This document shows positions 1 to 11,029 of a DNA stretch of 64,000 bases, in pieces. Within the stretch, counting starts at the first letter, position 1. Every line of letters begins with the position of its first letter. This DNA comes from Lates calcarifer. Taxonomy: Eukaryota; Chordata; Actinopteri; Centropomidae. A model generated the notes under the pieces. The model searched no databases. It was given only the letters and a program-made list of their open reading frames with translations, and was not told the DNA's origin. The stretch is taken from positions 15,484,501 to 15,548,500 of the forward strand of contig NC_066837.1 in assembly GCF_001640805.2 (NCBI RefSeq), given 5' to 3'. A program made the position numbers and the translations under genes.

Positions 1-231
1 AGACCTGAAAATAAGAGCCTCACATCTCAGTGTCCTTTTGTCATCTTCTCTTTTTGGTTCACATATGTAGATCTCTTTTGTGGTATTGAGCTCTGTCTCA
101 ACATTAAACTTCTTCAGGTACATGCTACTGAAGCTCTCCTTACCCATCAACACAGGTTTTGCATCTCTTGCACCACCAGCTTCCAAAAACATTGTTTTCA
201 AGTTTTCAGTGGCATCTATAGTTATCTGCAT
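1..231 (-). CDS. Open reading frame running off the left edge, unidentified
   Basis: Seventy-seven codons without a stop run from an ATG at 231 to the first base of the window on the minus strand. The product would be hydrophilic and rich in Lys, Glu and Thr, for example KPVLMGKESFSSMYLKKF and YICEPKREDDKRTLRCEA, with no membrane segment. I do not recognise the family. A possible acceptor (CAG just after position 227, minus strand) lies one codon after the ATG, so this may be an internal exon. It would be phase 0, which matches the phase-0 end of the exon at 3633-3764, so both could belong to one gene reading leftward out of the window. It could equally be a transposon fragment. The opposite frame is also open here, which weakens the coding claim. 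Confidence 0.35.
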   Translation of the reverse strand, partial: MQITIDATENLKTMFLEAGGARDAKPVLMGKESFSSMYLKKFNVETELNTTKEIYICEPKREDDKRTLRCEALIFRS

Positions 232-754
232 AGACTATGAGATGGTGTGAGATGTATTGGGCCAGCACAATACAATGAAGCTGAATAGCAATTTGTTACG
301 TGGTGTTCAAAGTATTGAACATGCCATTCAAAAACCTCAACGACATGTCCTTCTAGAACCAAAGTCCTGTTAACCTAGGGTAATTTGGAGACAGTAAACT
401 GACCCAGATAATTTACTCAAGTGTTGGAGGAGACCAAAACAGAGGGTGAACATTGGAATTCAACTCCAAATGAATGCTAATATTGGTCCATGTTGGCTGG
501 ATTTGTAAATATGCAAACATTTGCTAACATGTTAAACTTTATGAGGCGACATTATGTCCAGGCTATATCAGCAAGTTTATTGCAGAGTTCTGCCCCTATG
601 TGTCCAAAAAAGTCACAACAAAAAAATGAAGTCAGCAATAAAGGCCATAAAATATTAGACCTCTTCTTGGATTGTGTACACATGTACATCTCCCTCATTC
701 TCCTGTTACATCTATTAGGAGGAAACGACTTACACCTTTTATTTTCGGTCTGCT
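232..754. other. Non-coding stretch, nothing recognised
   Basis: AT-rich sequence with no exon-like signal on either strand that I could support. If the frame at 1-231 and the exon at 3633-3764 belong to one gene, this is part of its intron. Confidence 0.4.
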
Positions 755-1290
755 GAGAAGGTGATCAGCTGTAGCCTGCCTTCTCTCCAGGACCTGTACA
801 CCTCCAGAACCCTGAGGTGGGCAGGAAAGATCCCTCCCACGCTGGTCTCAAGACACTCCCTTCTGGCAGGAGGTTGCGGTCCATCAAAACCAAGAACCAG
901 AAACAAGAACAGTTTCTTCCCGTCTGCAACTGGGCTCCTCAACAAGATCTAAGTCCACCCACCCACACACACAGACTGTCACAGACTCTAATCTTGCCCC
1001 CACACCCATTACATGTTACATTAATGTCAAACACACATTTATGCATTACATTAACGCACATCTCTGCGGACAATCACTGCCACCCTCACACATTTGCAGT
1101 CTACACCTAACATTCATATTATATTTATGTTCCTTGTAAATATAGTATTTGTTTTTTGCTTTTACTCTTACTTCTACTTTCTATCTGTCTTTGTTTATTA
1201 TCACTGTTTTTTAGCACCGATATACCAAGACAAATACCTTGTATGTGCAAACTTACTTGGCAATAAAGTCTGATTCAGATTCTGATGCCA
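755..1290 (+). mobile_element. 5'-truncated LINE 3' end (L2/Maui-like)
   Basis: Positions 761-952 encode the C-terminal tail seen in many fish non-LTR retrotransposons: SLPSLQDLYTSRTLR, then an LLAGG/SGRR-like segment and NSFFPSATGLLN. The usual DPSH and LPSGRR blocks sit in two different frames (761-952 and 817-954), so the copy carries frameshifts. About 300 bases of AT-rich 3' UTR follow. The copy ends in the typical tail around 1257-1288, TTGGCAATAAAGTCTGATTC followed by a degenerate ATTCTGAT repeat. No upstream reverse transcriptase or endonuclease is present, so this is a dead, 5'-truncated insertion on the plus strand. Clade assignment rests on memory of the tail type and is less certain than the LINE call itself. 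Confidence 0.7.
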
Positions 1291-2390
1291 ATCTTATTTA
1301 TCTTATTCTTTCATCGTAAAATGGTGCATTGAGTTTTATAACCTCACTTAATTCTCAGCATAGCCCCACCCAGCCTAAACATCAACATCCAATTCTTCCT
1401 GCAGTTTAGTCTTTACTGATGCCTAGCACCACTCTTGGCCGGAGGGGGGTGTTGACAAAAAGTAAATACCACAGACAGACCAGCGACAGACAGCAACAAG
1501 GACACAATCATTCATCAGTGCTGCCACTTCTGATCGATCAGTGGGGCCACGTTGGAATCTCTGCTGCCAGGGACTAAACATGGATCTCTGCACTGGTAAA
1601 TGATTATTCCCATGAGCCACCCAGGTGCCTCAGTTAGTGTCCTACCTTAACAAATGAGCACCTTTGACTACCAAAAACTGTTATGTACCTTTGTGGTCAA
1701 TTAAAAGGAGCACATATACTATTGTGCTTTGTGCTACACTTGAGTACAAAAACGAACTTCTTGAGATTGTGAGACTGTAGGGGCAAACATCCCACTTTAG
1801 CTGCTGAATTAATTGACATGGAGGATGAGTAAAAGCTTTAATTTAAGGGGTTAATATGATGACTTTAAGTACAAATACAACTGTGCCTCCATGTCAAAGT
1901 CTGCCAAAGACAATATCACAACTAATGAGAAATGCTTCAAGTTTAGCTGATATTATATACTGTTAAGTCCTAATGAGATGCTGTAAGATCTACAGGCATA
2001 GATTAATACAGATCTGTGAAAAACACATAGTGCTGGAGGCGACAGTTGTGCTCAAAGATTAGCTCAAAGTGTGACTTATTTAGCCCACAAAGAGGACTTA
2101 ACAGAAATAAGAAAACTTTTTGGGGATATAAAAGAGAGCTCTCCCTTGCACTTTCATTATAGAGTTTCATTACAGACACCTGTGACTAATCAGCTCATCT
2201 TCTTACTGTGCACCAACAAAGAGACAACTATTCATCTTCCTTGTGCATAACATGCTCACTTAACCGTAAACACCCAAACACCTGTTTGAACGGTGCCAGT
2301 TTTGATTTCTCACTAATAATGATACAAAAACTCCAGATTGCATCCAAGTATGTGAGCTCAGAGGCCCCACCCTAAAAGAAAAAACTAAGG

Positions 2391-2416
2391 TGTGTCTGTG
2401 TGTGTGTGTGTGTGTG

Positions 2417-2450
<34 letters not shown>

Positions 2451-2453
2451 TAT
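2391..2453. repeat. Compound (GT)n(CT)n(GT)n microsatellite
   Basis: Two GT tracts flank a CT tract. Confidence 0.95.
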
Positions 2454-2897
2454 GTGGCACTCCAGTCCATTACTGAAATCACATTAGCCTGAGAGAGTGC
2501 ACTGAGACAGGAAACAACCATCTACCATCTCCTGACTCACTTTTACTGAATACTCAAACACACACAAAATGCATGATCAAATGTAGATAGTAATACTTAA
2601 CATTAATCTTACTGCTTACAACGTACGTTGAAAACATACTTATAGATAAATGCGAGTGTTTAATTTTCCCCATCAAGCTAATGCAGTTGCAACTGTGTAT
2701 TTAATTAAAAACGCACCTGGATCTTACAAATAAGCAGATGAAGTTGTTTTGAAGAGAGGAGAGGAGAGGAGAGGAGGAAATATCTAAATAGTAATATCTG
2801 AATTTCAGTTCACACAAGGCCAGAAAGACTTAATGGTAAACCAGCCCAGCCCGAGAGTGACCTGAGAGAGCACTTAAGAGGCAAACACAGGGCACAT

Positions 2898-2898
<1 letters not shown>

Positions 2899-2937
<39 letters not shown>
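2899..2937. repeat. (CA)n microsatellite
   Basis: About 19 CA units, preceded at 2754-2778 by a short GGAGA-type purine repeat. Confidence 0.95.
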
Positions 2938-2939
<2 letters not shown>

Positions 2940-3632
2940 TACCCAGCAGCACATACTACTGTAACAGAACCACAAGTGAACAGACCTTCTATACAATTGT
3001 GTGTCTCAGAAAGAGAGAGAAGGTTATGAAACTACCAGTCTATGACACAGACCATCTACTAAGCATCACAAAAACCCAGTGCTCAGTACTCTACATAAAC
3101 TTGCAATATGTCATGTGTTAGGGTAGAAGGACAAATGAGACAGCTCCTCAGAAGTCAGAGTCAAGGATGCTCACCCTCTGGCCAGTAAAGCCAAACATGG
3201 TCCATGTAAACAGTAAACCTATAGTGCCAGGTGTGAAGTTGTAAACATTCCTCACTGCAGCGTGTTACAGGAACTAGTGAAGTCAGCGCAGGCCTGGTGG
3301 TGTTTATTTTGACGACCATAATAACAACTGGCACAATTGGCCTGTTTGGGTATTATCACACTCCCCTCCCCGAAGCACATCACTCTAAGTCTCTTATCAA
3401 AACAGATGGCATCTTCTCTGCAGAGAGCTCTGCTCCTGTAAGCAGCTAATTTGAACACAGTTTAATACACATCAAGAGAAAATCTGTCAGATCACCAGCG
3501 CCGATGTTCTAAAGCACGGCAACGCCTTTCACTTGCTCTCCCTCAGCGCATAGCATCAGCAGCGGCTGCTGGTTACACGGCTGACTGGGCCAGTCAATGC
3601 AGAGAGCAGGCTGCGGACAGACAGACACCCAC

Positions 3633-3764
3633 CTGCCGTATACGGTTCTGGTGCAGCGGTGGTGGAGGTCCACCCTCGGGAGACGTGTTGCTCGAAGAGG
3701 CCATTTTCAAGTCACGGTCGGAGCCGCCGCCCCTGGAATGACATTCTTCCGGGCTACTTGACAT
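3633..3764 (-). CDS. First coding exon of an unidentified gene (MSSSPEECHSRGGG...)
   Basis: On the minus strand an ATG at 3764 in a purine-rich context opens 44 codons. They end exactly at a good splice donor (CGGCAG followed by GTGGGT at 3632-3627), phase 0. The peptide starts MSSSPEECHSRGGGSD, continues LKMASSSNTSPEGG and ends PPPPLHQNRIRQ. It is disordered and Ser/Gly/Pro-rich, as many N-termini are. The exon lies in a CpG-rich island (about 3480-3950), as expected for a promoter and first exon. The rest of the gene must lie leftward, either across a long intron outside the window or partly at 1-227. I cannot name the gene. Against it: there is no homology evidence, only an open frame, donor and CpG context. 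Confidence 0.55.
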
Positions 3765-4150
3765 TCTGTCTCGGGGCTGACTGCTGTTGCAGGAGGAGCG
3801 ACGCGGTCAGTGAGGGTCCTTCTGCCGGTGCAAGGTGGATCTCTGTGCGGGGCCTCAGATTCCACAAGGCTCGGCGGGGCCCGGGATCATTCTGCGGCGC
3901 CGGAGTCAGTCTGTGTTCAAATGAGACTGAAGCTAATACTGTGTTTCTTCCAGTTAATCAAACCCCTCTATAAAAAAAACGAGCGCTCCCTCCGTTCAGG
4001 GATGCTCCCGGTGTGTTGCTGTAGCCTGTCTGTGTATGTATGTGTGTGGGAGTGTGAACGCGCCTCTCATGCGCTTCCCCGAAACTCCGCAGGATCAATG
4101 CTGCCTTCAAAGACAGTCGAAAACCTCGAAACCGCACCTTGATTGGGGTA
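3765..4150 (-). promoter_or_regulatory. CpG-rich promoter/5' UTR of the exon at 3633-3764
   Basis: GC- and CpG-dense sequence directly upstream (minus strand) of the candidate first exon, in sharp contrast to the AT-rich DNA on both sides. No TATA box was seen. The transcription start is inferred, not mapped. Confidence 0.45.
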
Positions 4151-5634
4151 TTCAATCTGAAAAACTGCAATTTTCTAACATCCGATTTACAAAAATATGA
4201 CCTATAGAGGAGGAGGAGCAATAGTTAAAGTGACATAACTATGTTGTGATTGGCTAATCAGTCTAAAGTGACAGTTTCGAGAGGGAAGATGCACTTTACA
4301 TCATTTAAAACAGTAATGACAGTGTCACCGCACGATCACTACTTAATTTTTTTTTTAACCTCTGACCAAGATGCCTCAAGTATATGTGCCCATGTGAAAA
4401 ATTTTGACCTACAAGAAAACATACTATGACCAGACCATTTCAAACCAATGGCACCTGAATGCACCTCAAGCAGTAGCACTCTCCTCTTGTGCCCACGCCC
4501 CTGGTGCCTCTGCAGCAGTAAAAGCCTCAGACGGGAAAGTTAACGGGGTGATTAAATAATAAATTAATACAATTAAAAAAAAGAATAAATCAATAAATAC
4601 ATTTTAAAAGTAAAGCTTATACAAATACGAAATCATTGCACCTCCAGCACACTGGGTCGGGTTTACATAATGTAATCTATCTCTTAGTATTCTTACGCCC
4701 TCACCTTGGCCTGAGTCTCTTCACTGAGCAACAAATATAATGGAAATTGACAGAACAAAATCAATAACAATGTCCTGGAGACATTTAAAAACCAGGCAAG
4801 ACTCGGGGTAGAGAGAAATGGAGGAGGTGTAAGAAATCATGTTGAACTGGCACAGTTTTAGTCACTGTTTAGATCTCAACTAGTCTTCAGAGTGAGTTGC
4901 CAGTGAAATCATATTGCCTTTTCTTTAATCAGCAGCATGAAAGATGAATATATGGAAATAAAGGTCAACCAGAGGTGCAGTAAAAGTTAACTGTCAAATA
5001 TCACATTTTGCATTTGTTTATTTTAAAAGCATATTAAAAATAATCAGTATGAAAGAGTAATTTTTGGAGGTGTGCTCCTCTGCCTTGAACCCTGTACTTT
5101 GGTCAAGCTGTTCAATCCAAAAAGATTTTTCACCCAAGGCTAGAATTTTTCTCATTATGTGGGTAGTAAGCAGACATCTGTGAGATCAAGATTTAAAGAG
5201 TCAATCTGCTGCTAGATATTAACCTATAGGTATGGGGGAATGGTATGTGACTGAATGTAAAGCTTTTACCCACTCAATGTAAATGATGTAAGTGACTGTT
5301 GAGTATATCTTAACTATGGGAACTCATGACTTAACTGGTAAGTTAAAGAGATGTCTTCTACAACCACATTATTTTCAATGGGAAACACTGCCCTCTGTCT
5401 CCACTGCATGGTATTACACGTACCCACATATTGCCCCCACAAGCAATATCTTATAATGCCAGTGGGCCAAACCAACAGCAAAATGCATTCTGCATTGATG
5501 ATCTAGATCTATAAATGAAACTACTGTAAAGTATACACAATAACTGCTTAATCTAAATGTAAACTAATCAGTTCAAGGATTCATTGAGATCACCTTCGAT
5601 ACAAAAATTGGACAGTTAAAAATATAAAAAATAC
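4151..5634. other. Intergenic, nothing recognised
   Basis: AT-rich spacer between the CpG promoter at about 3.8 kb and the hpf1 polyadenylation site. No exon, inverted repeat or known repeat was recognised. Confidence 0.5.
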
Positions 5635-5640
5635 TTTATT
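5635..5640 (-). other. hpf1: hpf1 polyadenylation signal
   Basis: AATAAA on the minus strand about 165 bases past the hpf1 stop codon. It is the nearest canonical signal and gives a short 3' UTR. Confidence 0.6.
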
Positions 5641-5802
5641 AGACATCTACCTTTTACAAAACAAAACATCACTGAACTGGTTCCAATCAATGACAGCAGC
5701 ACCAAAACCACCAAGAAACATTAACAATGACAAACAACAGAAGACGTGGACACATGGTGGGAAAAGCTTATAAGAGGAACTCAAATGAACTTCGGAGTCT
5801 TT

Positions 5803-8800
5803 TTAATGTGCAGAGAGTTGGTCCAGGTTGTCATGGCTACGGCTGGAGAGATGGGCCTCCAAAATTTCTCCAAATAAATTTCTTTTCAGCAAGCTGTAGG
5901 CCATGGGCAGAAGTTGCTTGATTACCTTGTGAAAATACTGGAGGTGGTGGGAGGAGGACAGGAAACCAAAGATCAATAAATGTATTTATTCCAACCACAT
6001 TACAACAAAATCATGAATCAGAATATTTGGTTTTTATACAGATGAAAGATGTTAAGTGCAATGAAGCGTGAGAATGAAAGGACAACTGTGCGTGCTTTGA
6101 GACTTACATGGGATCCGTAACAGAAGAGGTCTATTCCTAGCTCATAACCCATGCCGTAGTCACACTCATCATTGGCAAACTGAACAAATGTGATCATTTC
6201 CTGGAGAGGTCCAAAGGCTTTGATGCGTTCTTCATCATTCCGCGCTTCAGCAATTGCCTTACAGATCTTTTTGAGACCAGCTAGATACAAAGGGGTTGGG
6301 GGGGCAACACAGGGAGAAAACAAATGAGAACAAGCTGAGACATAATGCAAAGAAACATTGGGTATGCTGACTATCAACTGTGATAGCAGTGTTAAACATG
6401 CACACAAAGTTGTCGTAACTGTCGCCTGAAGTCTTCAGTCTTCATAACCACTTTGTATATTACACAAAAAACCCCTCTGTATCAAAATAAAATCAGGAGC
6501 TCATATCAACAACAAGGAGCAAGGGGAAGGAACAAAAAACAAAAGTTGCAAGGGAACCTTCGTGATCACCAAGGTTTGAGGCTATATGCGTGTGAGCTCA
6601 CCGTCTGTTTCTGGTAGTTCTCTGTATCCTACGTCATTCTTGTCGACAGGCACAACGATGCCGGCACCGTGGAATGTCTTAGTAACCACCTGTGGTGTAA
6701 CAAGAGGTTGGTTATTATCTAGTATCAACCTGGAACACTTTAGTCAAACACATTTTTGTACTGAACATATGATTATAACTTAAAAATGAGTTAGACAATG
6801 CAGTATGAGGTATGAGTTTTATGAGAGTCCAAAAAAACGACATAATGTAGATAATTACACAGTTTGCTCCACTGTGTGAGCTACCTTCTTGTCCCTCTGC
6901 TTCATGCCTTTGGTCCTCTGCTCTAGAGACAAGCCCAGAGTCTCTGCCCTGTCTCTCAGCTTTGCCTCCAAACTGTCCAAAGCTACTCCCTCTGCTTTCT
7001 TGCTGCCCCTCTCTTTCCTCTTCTTCAACAGATACAGGCTGATGGAGGAGGGAACAAAAAAGTCATCAGTAAGTAAGATGACATACATGGAAGGAGAAAG
7101 AGAAAAAAGTGTCAGTGTGCACACACACAATAAGGCAGATTAGCATATCAACATAGGAGGTCCATGCACCAGTCACCTTTTATGATAACTGAACTGAGAA
7201 AGCATTAAGTGGTCGGCAGTTTTGTGTGGCCACATGTGTAAATAAATCTTAGATTTAAACATAATGAAATGCTTAATGGTACCTGAGTTCACCTTTAGTT
7301 ATTAGTGATGATTGAAAAGTGCAGTGGTACAAGTTCTGCCTTCTGCTCAGTGCATTCAATTAGCTGTAATTTGATCATGTACTACAACATTTAAATGGCA
7401 GCTGGATAAAATACACACAGATAGTATTTTATGTTATTAATTCAACAGTTTTTCTTATTCCGAAATGTAAACTTTCTTACTTAGCCAGGCGGTTGAAAGT
7501 GATTACAGGTATAGAAAATGTAAACATGTGGTGAGTATGTCGTGGTTAGTACTCACAGGACAGCAGCAAACAAGTTGTCTCCCATCTGTGTTATAGTGCA
7601 GCCCTTCTTGGCTTCATTTTCCCCAACAAACACAGGAAGGGAGTCTGGAGTATCTCTGGATTTTGGGAACATTAAAATCCGGTAAAAATAAATCAGAACA
7701 GCTTGTATTCATGTTTCCACATTAACAACCCCTCACTAGCCACTCTGTGTTCTCTCTCTCACTGTAGCTGGTACAGACTGTTAGTAGGCTAAGTCAAGGG
7801 TCCTCTAGTGGAGGCTAAAACAGTGTAATAAAAGCTCTTATACTGGTTCAGCACATATCAAACACCTTCAGGGTGCAAAAAAAATGTGTGTTATACCTGT
7901 AATAGCCAATGTGATGCTGGCTGTCTTCACTCCCCTGAAGTATGGTCTGAAACTCTGGTGGGTCATAAATATACCTCCAGTGAAGATGGAAGTTAGGCTG
8001 AGGATTCTTTGAGTTTTTGTGAGCTCCAGCCAGGATGTCAAAGGGGCCAACCAGCTGCAAACCCAGTGTGTCCTTAAGCGCACCTATGTAGATTAATCAA
8101 TTTACATAAATACATACACTTGCTGCAAATTAGGCTTTTACAAGTTTTGGAATACTTTGATACATACTGTATATATGAGCTGTTTTCTATTCTACATTTT
8201 TGTTCAAAAACAGATGCAATATACAAAACCTAAGAAAGCTAGTAATGCTCAAGGTCAGTGAAATATAGAACTACAACTGTTTTTTTCACAATCAACTAAT
8301 CTGTTATTTTCAGTGGCAAATAAAAAGGCAATGTCAAATAAAGACACTTGTGTAAAGTCTAGTTTTAAGCAGATTTGCTCAGATGTGCTGGGCTGGTGCT
8401 CTTACAGAGTATTTGTGCATCTAGCCCATCCCTCCTGACTTTCCACTGGCTAAGCATCACTAAACCCAGTGGCTCCATCCTGTTTTCTCTCTGTCTACAG
8501 ACAGGAGAATTGATTAAAATGTCAGATGCACCCAGTATATTATTGTAACAAGATATGCTGTTAGTGTACAGCACATACCGCAGGGGTTGTCAGCACAAAG
8601 CTCCTCGCAGAAGTCCCAAAAGTGGTACAGATCCTCTGGCATTTGAAGCTTGTACAGTCGCACCGTCTCATCACGCAGCTCTGAATCCACCTTTGACAAT
8701 GGCACGGCTTTGGATTCATCAGTACGAGCTTTCTTCAGCTCCCCATTGCCTGTCCCTGACTCCTAAAACAGTATTATAGGAGAAATACTTACATTATACT

Positions 8801-9642
8801 CTAAGTTGCCAGTTTATCTGGTACACCAAGCTTAAACACAACAAAACAATGACTTGGTGTTTCCAAACACTTATCGTCCACTCCATTTATATCAATGAGG
8901 GTATTTTCAGTATGACTCCCAAAATGTTGAATCAGCACCTCTCTAAAACAGTTTGAACAAAACCTGAACATTATGACCACCATAAAAGTGGGATTTTCTT
9001 ACAGAGTTGCGGCTGTATTGTACTGATAAACTGGCAACTGTACTGCATGAGGCCCCTGGCTGTGCTCAGTGCTGTGTGCTCTGTGCCCGGCAAATAAGTC
9101 TATAGGGACCGGGCTCTATCACACATTAAGGACCAAAACCATACAGCTTTTAATTAGCAGTTAGAACACTGATTTTTGCCCTTTAAGGAACCAAACCACG
9201 AGTCAGATAAAGACAAACACCCGTGTCAATGCAGCAGAGTAGAAAGAGGTAAGGTGAAGCTAGCTTACCTTCCTTAAGTAAATACACTATTATGGTGCAT
9301 GACCCGGGCACTTCTCAACTGGGTACTGCATATACAGTGTATGGTGTAATGCAACCACCATCCGTACATTATGATAAAAACTGATGTGTATTGTCAACGT
9401 CACTGCACTAGCAGCTGCCATGTTGTCCTCTGACCGCTGCTGCTCGCACAGCGTGCCAAACTGTTCTGCCCACAGCGTTTAACAGGAGCCGCCTCTGTCG
9501 TTGTTGTAGCCGAACGTTACCCAGCTTTTTTGCCTGGTGCAGTCGTGTTTTCAACAGCCATTTCTGCGACCAAACCGAGGTGGCGAAAACAGTGTAAAAT
9601 TACCTGAATGGATTTGGGTTTTCTTTTTGCGCGCCCTGTCAT
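5803..9642 (-). CDS. hpf1: Histone PARylation factor 1 (HPF1)
   Basis: HPF1 binds PARP1/PARP2 in the nucleus at DNA breaks and completes a shared active site, directing ADP-ribose onto serine. Coding exons 5' to 3' are 9642-9604, 8762-8579, 8083-7897, 7655-7557, 7038-6885, 6689-6602, 6280-6108 and 5937-5803. All have GT-AG borders and keep frame through 1059 nt, giving 352 residues (human 346). Recognisable stretches are [54 protein letters not shown] and [17 protein letters not shown]. Residues known to matter in human HPF1 are kept: Tyr238-Arg239 (here about 243-244) and Asp283-Glu284 (about 288-289). The start [11 protein letters not shown] was chosen because it is family-like; an in-frame ATG at 9762 would add 40 Arg-rich residues. 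No lesion was seen. Intron 1 carries a MITE-like element. Confidence 0.95.
8804..9039. mobile_element. MITE-like element with perfect 15-bp terminal inverted repeats
   Basis: AGTTGCCAGTTTATC (8804-8818) and its exact reverse complement (9025-9039) bound a 236-bp AT-rich, non-coding segment inside hpf1 intron 1. The inner flanks (TGGTACACC against AGTACAATA) remain partly similar. No transposase frame is present. A target-site duplication is not clear, so superfamily is not assigned; a mariner/Tc1-type MITE is a guess. Confidence 0.7.
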
Positions 9643-9790
9643 TTTCCTCCTCTTGTCTCTCCGTCGGCGTCTTCTTCTGCAGGTCGCAATCCGCAAAGAG
9701 GTTAAAGCGCACCACTGCCCCCCAGAGGCCGTCGGCGGGGACTGCGCATTCCCCGACTCCAAATTAACAAAGTCAGTTTATTCAGTGGGG
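9643..9790 (-). promoter_or_regulatory. hpf1: hpf1 promoter / 5' UTR
   Basis: CpG-enriched DNA just upstream of the hpf1 start, with no TATA box, fitting a housekeeping promoter. The start site is inferred. Confidence 0.4.
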
Positions 9791-10703
9791 TAGATTTGTC
9801 CTGTGTTTTCGTCATTGTCCCATAGTACTAATCGACCAATCCATACATTCACATAGAATTAATTTCCACATGGCAAACAAGCTCTATAGATACAATACTG
9901 TAACACATTGCAGAACAATATTCTTTAAATACATACTGTAAAATGAGTAGTGAACAACATTTCTTCCCTTGACTTTTTATTTTCAGGATCTGGAAATGAC
10001 ATGGAAATTTGTATCCATAATTTTACAGATTTTCTGGCTACTCTAGCAATTCTGACCCCAGACAGTGGACACTTAATAGCATTAGCACAGTGTCAAAAAT
10101 CCCCTGCAAGCCTCACAGTCCAGTGCTGGCCTGTGGCCATGCTTCATAGTTGTTTGGTCTCTGACTGCTGCATTAAAACAGAATATATCAATCCTGATAA
10201 TTCTTATTATAAACAGAATAACACATTTGTAAATCTCAGCACAAATCTCACCTCTGAGTACATCAAAAGTTCGATTAAGAAATCACAAGATGCTAGAACC
10301 TGATTTGATAATTCGTGGGAACATTTTTTTTTTTCATTTTCAAATGTGGATAAACATTTATAAATCTTACAGTATTTGTAAATCTAGATATGTATGCATT
10401 CATAAAACTCAGTACAGCACAGAGAAAAATATAGATGTGTTATGGAAGTGATCAGTTTCATATTGTAGACTTTCACAGCTTAATCTTTTAAAAATGGGGA
10501 AAAAGATTAATGTAGGACTTGATAGGGTTTACATTGGATATACTGCAGCATGAAATGCTTTCAGCATTTCTTACATTAGTAAAGATTATTGTGCAACCCA
10601 TTAACACATTTGGTAGGCAGTCAATATATAGTTAATAAATTAGTATAGTTGAAATTATTTTTTTGCTTCCAAAGCTAAATGTCTTCAACTTTAGTCCAGT
10701 CCT
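9791..10703 (-). other. pde5a: Probable pde5a 3' UTR
   Basis: AT-rich non-coding DNA downstream of the PDE5 stop codon. A minus-strand AATAAA (about 9976-9981) could end the transcript, leaving only about 330 bases to the hpf1 start. Confidence 0.4.
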
Positions 10704-10984
10704 CTATTCCTCTGGCTGTGTCTCTTCCTTATTGTTTTTATGCGTTTCCAAGGTAACACTACTACTATTTTCGCTGTTGTCCTCCACTGCCTCCTCTGCA
10801 AGATGCAGCCAGTTTTCTCTGTTTTTCTTACAACCATTCAGCAGCGGGGAGCAGGTGTCAAACAGTCTTGACACAGCCTGAGGAAAACATGAGACCGAGA
10901 CAAAGAGTGTGATGATTGAGGTGGAAAAATGGCAATTAGAGCACAGACTAAAACAACAGAAGAGCTGTAATGGCAACGTTATGG

Positions 10985-11029
<45 letters not shown>

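Larger units (their letters stand above)
1291..3632. other. Non-coding; probable first intron of the unidentified minus-strand gene
   Basis: No exon I can support. It contains two microsatellites (listed separately), a GGAGA-type tract at 2754-2778 and a TATA-like box (TATAAAAG, 2127-2134, plus) with no obvious gene behind it. Confidence 0.4.

Noticed and set aside
9950..10303. 117-codon plus-strand ORF between hpf1 and pde5a
   Set aside because: Lies in the likely pde5a 3' UTR, has no family motif, AT-rich chance composition and no promoter or splice context.
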